Source: Candidatus Delongbacteria bacterium (GTDB taxonomy: Bacteria > CAIWAD01). From it: a stretch of DNA of 64,000 bases. The translations under genes were made by a program, and so were the position numbers. The notes under the pieces are model-generated. The model worked only from the letters and a program-made list of their open reading frames with translations, had not been told where the DNA came from and did not search any database. Positions 61,613-64,000 of this stretch are shown piece after piece. The stretch spans positions 248,001-312,000 of the forward strand of contig JBAYTZ010000001.1 in NCBI GenBank assembly GCA_041675285.1, read 5' to 3'. How positions within the stretch are numbered: position 1 is the first letter of the stretch; each line of letters opens with the position of its first letter.

Positions 61613-63058
61613 ATGAAGAGACTAGCCAACACCCTGGGTCTGCTGCTGCTGGCCGGCTGGGCCTGCGCCCAGAACCCGGTGACCTTCCAGATCCACATGG
61701 ACATCCAGCAGGAGCTGGGCAACTTCAACCCCGACACCGACCAGGTGGTGGTGCGCGGAACCTTCAACGGCTGGGGCGGCGCCAATCCCACCCTGGTCAA
61801 TGCGGGCGACATGCTCTACACCGGCACCTACGACATGCCCGATGAGCTGTTGGGCACGCTGGTGGAGTTCAAGTACGTGACCCTGCCCGCCGGCGGCGCG
61901 GACAACTGGGAGAGCGTGGACAACCGCTCCTTCACCCTGGTCGCGGGCGCCACGACGCTGGAGCCCGTCTACTTCAACAACCAGGACTCGGCCGGAGAGT
62001 TGACCAACGTGGAAGTCCTGTTCCAGGTCAACATGCAGGTAATGACGGCCAACGGCACCTTCGACCCGCTGACGGATTGGATCGTGCTGCGCGGCGGCCA
62101 CGCCAACCTGGGCAACTGGGGCGGCGCCGTGGTCATGAGCGAGGAGGGCGGCAACCCGGGCCACTACTACCTCAACATCCAGTTCGACAACGTCGAGGTG
62201 GACTCCAACCTGGAGTTCAAGTACGTCATCCTGGAAGACCAGAACGAAGCCTCCGCCCGCTGGGAGAGCGTGGCCAACCGGCTGATCCCCATCACCACCG
62301 GCCTGCCTGACAACGACAGCGACGGCTACGGCGAGATCGTGCTGGGCGAGGCCTGGTTCGACGACGTGACCTGGAACGACATCATCGCCCAGGACGTGAC
62401 CGTGCACTTCGGCGTGGACCTCTGGCCCGTCCAGGCCTGGTTCGTGGAACATCCGGGGGAGACCAACCAGGGCCTGAGCTCCTATGGCGAGATCACCTAC
62501 ACGTCCATCTGCGGCCCCTGGAACAACTGGCCCTGGGACCTGGTCCCGCCGGCCTACCAGCTGGTGAACACCACGGGCACGCTCTTCGAGGGCGACGTGC
62601 TCTTCACCCAGTTCAGCTCCCGCCGGATCACCTACAAGTACGGCGCCAACGGCCACGACAACGAGGCCGGTTTCCAGGCCGACCACGTGGTGGTCATCGA
62701 CGACACCAATCCCACCTACGACGTGCTCAACACCTTCGGCGAGCTGGGCGACTGGTGGACCCTGACCGACGTGGATCCGGCCCTGAGCCGTCCCGCGGCC
62801 CTCGAGCTGCGCGAAGCCTATCCGAACCCCTTCAACCCGGTCACCACCCTGCGCTTCGTCAACCGTGAGGCGGCGGACCTGCGCCTGAGCGTGATCAACC
62901 TGGCCGGCCAGGAAGTGGCCGTCCTGAGCCAGGGCCTGCACGCCGCCGGCGAGCACCAGGTGAGCTTCGACGCCTCCGCGCTGGCCAGCGGCCTCTACCT
63001 GGCCCGGCTGGAAGGCCAGGGCGTCAGCGCCACCCAGAAGCTGCTGCTGGTCAAGTAA
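61613..63058 (+). CDS. Secreted protein with tandem starch-binding-like modules and type IX sorting domain
   Basis: ATG 61613 follows GAGGAGAG and gives 481 residues with a signal peptide (1-19). Two repeated beta modules (about 20-120 and 125-235) contain VVVRGTFNGWGGANP and IVLRGGHANLGNWGG with FKYVTLP and FKYVILE strands, as in CBM20/CBM48-type starch-binding folds. A third, more divergent module follows. The last 85 or so residues (YPNPFNPVTTLRF onward) form a canonical FlgD-like sorting domain. It is probably a surface glycan-binding protein, similar in role to SusE/SusF, capturing starch for the amylase at 45841. A clear terminator follows. Confidence 0.8.
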   Translation: MKRLANTLGLLLLAGWACAQNPVTFQIHMDIQQELGNFNPDTDQVVVRGTFNGWGGANPTLVNAGDMLYTGTYDMPDELLGTLVEFKYVTLPAGGADNWESVDNRSFTLVAGATTLEPVYFNNQDSAGELTNVEVLFQVNMQVMTANGTFDPLTDWIVLRGGHANLGNWGGAVVMSEEGGNPGHYYLNIQFDNVEVDSNLEFKYVILEDQNEASARWESVANRLIPITTGLPDNDSDGYGEIVLGEAWFDDVTWNDIIAQDVTVHFGVDLWPVQAWFVEHPGETNQGLSSYGEITYTSICGPWNNWPWDLVPPAYQLVNTTGTLFEGDVLFTQFSSRRITYKYGANGHDNEAGFQADHVVVIDDTNPTYDVLNTFGELGDWWTLTDVDPALSRPAALELREAYPNPFNPVTTLRFVNREAADLRLSVINLAGQEVAVLSQGLHAAGEHQVSFDASALASGLYLARLEGQGVSATQKLLLVK

Positions 63059-63081
63059 GCGGCGGCCTCCCTTCGTGAGAC

Positions 63082-63114
63082 AAAGCGCCCCGGCATTCGT
63101 CGGGGCGTTTTCTT
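63082..63114 (+). terminator. Rho-independent terminator after the starch-binding-like gene
   Basis: CGCCCCG (63086-63092) pairs with CGGGGCG (63101-63107) around GCATTCGT, followed by TTTTCTT. Confidence 0.85.
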
Positions 63115-63138
63115 GTGGGGGAAGCGGAGGTGGCGCAC

Positions 63139-63594
63139 TCAGGCCGAGGGCTCGAGCTCGTCCAGCAGGGTCTGCACGCAGTGGCGCAGTTCGACCATCT
63201 GGTGGCGCGTGGCCCGCTGGCCGCGTTGGGCGATCCCATGCAGGAGCAGCAGGAGCAGGCCGGCGCCGGGCAGCGCCCAAAGGATGGTGGGCCGGCCGCC
63301 CAGCAGCCAGACGGAGCTGCCCCAGAGCAGGGCCAGCCCCGCGCAGAGCACGGTGAAGGCGTAGAGGGCCAGGAAGAGAGTCCAGGCGCCGGGCGCCGGT
63401 CCGAACTGGCCGCTGATCCGCAGCCGCCCCGCGGCCTCTTCTCGCAGCTGGAGTTCCAGCACGGGTGACCAGAGGCGGCGCCTGTCCTTGGGCAGGCTGA
63501 GCCAGATGTGGTCGCTCAGTACGGCGCCGGCGAAGGGACAGTCCGGCCGGCCCAGTCGTTCCCGGGCCGCGTGCACGAGCGTGGCCCGGGCCAC
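63139..63594 (-). CDS. Small membrane protein of unknown function; upstream start cut off by in-frame TAG
   Basis: The open frame gives 151 residues from GTG 63594, with two hydrophobic segments near the middle (TLFLALYAFTVLCAGLALLW and ILWALPGAGLLLLLLHGIA). A better start exists in the same frame: ATG 63658-63660 with a strong GGGAGGAAG upstream, but a TAG at 63634-63636 follows after eight codons. The residues between TAG and GTG (TPGLRPRFETEHA) look like normal protein. The gene may therefore be damaged by one base change, carry a sequencing error, or start at GTG. The protein family is not recognised. The 3' end faces the terminator at 63082-63114. Confidence 0.5.
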   Translation of the reverse strand: MARATLVHAARERLGRPDCPFAGAVLSDHIWLSLPKDRRRLWSPVLELQLREEAAGRLRISGQFGPAPGAWTLFLALYAFTVLCAGLALLWGSSVWLLGGRPTILWALPGAGLLLLLLHGIAQRGQRATRHQMVELRHCVQTLLDELEPSA

Positions 63595-63782
63595 CGCGTG
63601 TTCCGTCTCGAAGCGGGGCCGCAGGCCCGGGGTCTAGGGCGTGTCCGGTGCGACGGTCATGAGCTTCCTCCCGATTCCGGTGTCCCCTTCACGGTAGGAA
63701 TCGCGGGGGGGAGTCGCCCGCCCGAGCGGCGGGTGCCAGGAATTTGACAGCCCCGCCCGCGGGGTGCTCGTGGAGAAGGGGC

Positions 63783-63813
63783 TTCGAAATCCCCCGCCGA
63801 CAGGCTACCTTGG
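63783..63813 (+). promoter_or_regulatory. Candidate promoter of the bacterioferritin gene
   Basis: TTCG (63783-63786) and TACCTTGG (63806-63813) are 19 bases apart, similar to the TTTG / TAnnTTTG pattern of Bacteroidota-type promoters. Further upstream, TTGACA (63744-63749) is followed by the palindrome CCCCGC-CC-GCGGGG (63751-63764), a possible operator. Both are weak evidence. Confidence 0.25.
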
Positions 63814-63841
63814 AGCCCTGAACACAACTTTGGAGTCATCC

Positions 63842-64000
63842 ATGCATGCCAAGAGCATTGAACTGTTGAACCGGGCCGTGGCCGACGAACTGGCCGCCGT
63901 CCACCAGTACATGTTTTTCCATTTCCACTGCGACGACCAGGGCTTCGAGCTGCTCTCCAGCCTCTATCGGCGCATCGCCATCGAAGAGATGATGCACGTG
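63842..64000 (+). CDS. bfr: Bacterioferritin, N-terminal part (runs off the window)
   Basis: ATG 63842, with GGAG upstream, opens a frame of 53 residues continuing beyond the window. The sequence (ELLNRAVADELAAVHQYMFF, then IAIEEMMHV) matches the first two helices of bacterioferritin. Ferroxidase ligands Glu 16, Glu 49 and His 52 are present, and Met 50 sits where the haem-binding Met 52 lies in known bacterioferritins. It should oxidise and store iron. The missing part prevents distinguishing bacterioferritin from closely related ferritin-like proteins with certainty. Confidence 0.82.
   Translation, partial: MHAKSIELLNRAVADELAAVHQYMFFHFHCDDQGFELLSSLYRRIAIEEMMHV

Noticed and set aside
1..64000. 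CRISPR arrays, tRNA or rRNA genes, prophage or complete IS elements
   Set aside because: No regularly spaced repeats, cloverleaf-type sequences, phage structural genes or transposase genes were recognised on either strand.

Overview
The window comes from a GC-rich, Gram-negative, didermal bacterium. Several secreted proteins end in a FlgD-like sorting domain of about 85 residues (with NPFNP- or NPF-type motifs), there are two PorV/PorQ-type outer-membrane barrels, a C25 (gingipain/PorU-type) cysteine peptidase and a TonB-dependent receptor with a carboxypeptidase-regulatory-like N-terminus. This combination is typical of type IX secretion in the FCB group (Bacteroidota and relatives, including several candidate phyla). 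The phylum cannot be fixed from the sequence. No tRNA, rRNA, CRISPR array or complete IS element was recognised.

Left part (1 to about 24.6 kb): an exopolysaccharide/capsule locus with genes on both strands. It carries a flippase, an ExeA-like AAA ATPase with a LysM tail, a beta-helix lipoprotein, an export lipoprotein, a Wzz-like co-polymerase, a tyrosine-kinase-like ATPase with a degenerate P-loop, an O-antigen ligase/polymerase-like protein, a sugar-transfer-associated ATP-grasp protein, three CapK-type adenylate-forming enzymes, three GT4 glycosyltransferases, a heparinase II/III-like protein, an SGNH + MBOAT O-acylation pair, a polysaccharide deacetylase and a methyltransferase. An AT-rich patch at about 15.8-18.0 kb has its edges inside genes.

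Middle part (24.7-38.0 kb): nucleotide-sugar synthesis and glycan assembly. WbpB-, WbpD-, WbpE- and WbpA-like enzymes should make UDP-2,3-diacetamido-2,3-dideoxyglucuronic acid, with a GlpD-like FAD oxidoreductase inserted in the gene order. Three more GT4 enzymes follow. A second module (PLP aminotransferase, PglC-type phosphoglycosyl transferase, WbpM/PglF-type 4,6-dehydratase) is interrupted by a 190-bp MITE-like element with near-perfect terminal inverted repeats.

Right part (38.2 kb to the end): type IX secretion and starch use. A large C25/PorU-like peptidase is followed by a PorV-like barrel. Then come a bacilliredoxin, a small Cys-rich secreted protein, a modular secreted alpha-amylase with a sorting domain, a pullulanase-like enzyme, a MalK/MsmK-type ATPase, a TonB receptor, a 1331-residue sorting-domain protein, a second PorV/PorQ barrel and a secreted starch-binding-like protein. 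The window ends with a small membrane protein whose apparent start is cut off by an in-frame TAG, and with the first part of a bacterioferritin gene.

The most interesting link is that the Wbp sugar pathway, which in Porphyromonas supplies the sugar to which type IX cargo is attached, lies next to a PorU-like peptidase and a PorV-like barrel in the same window.
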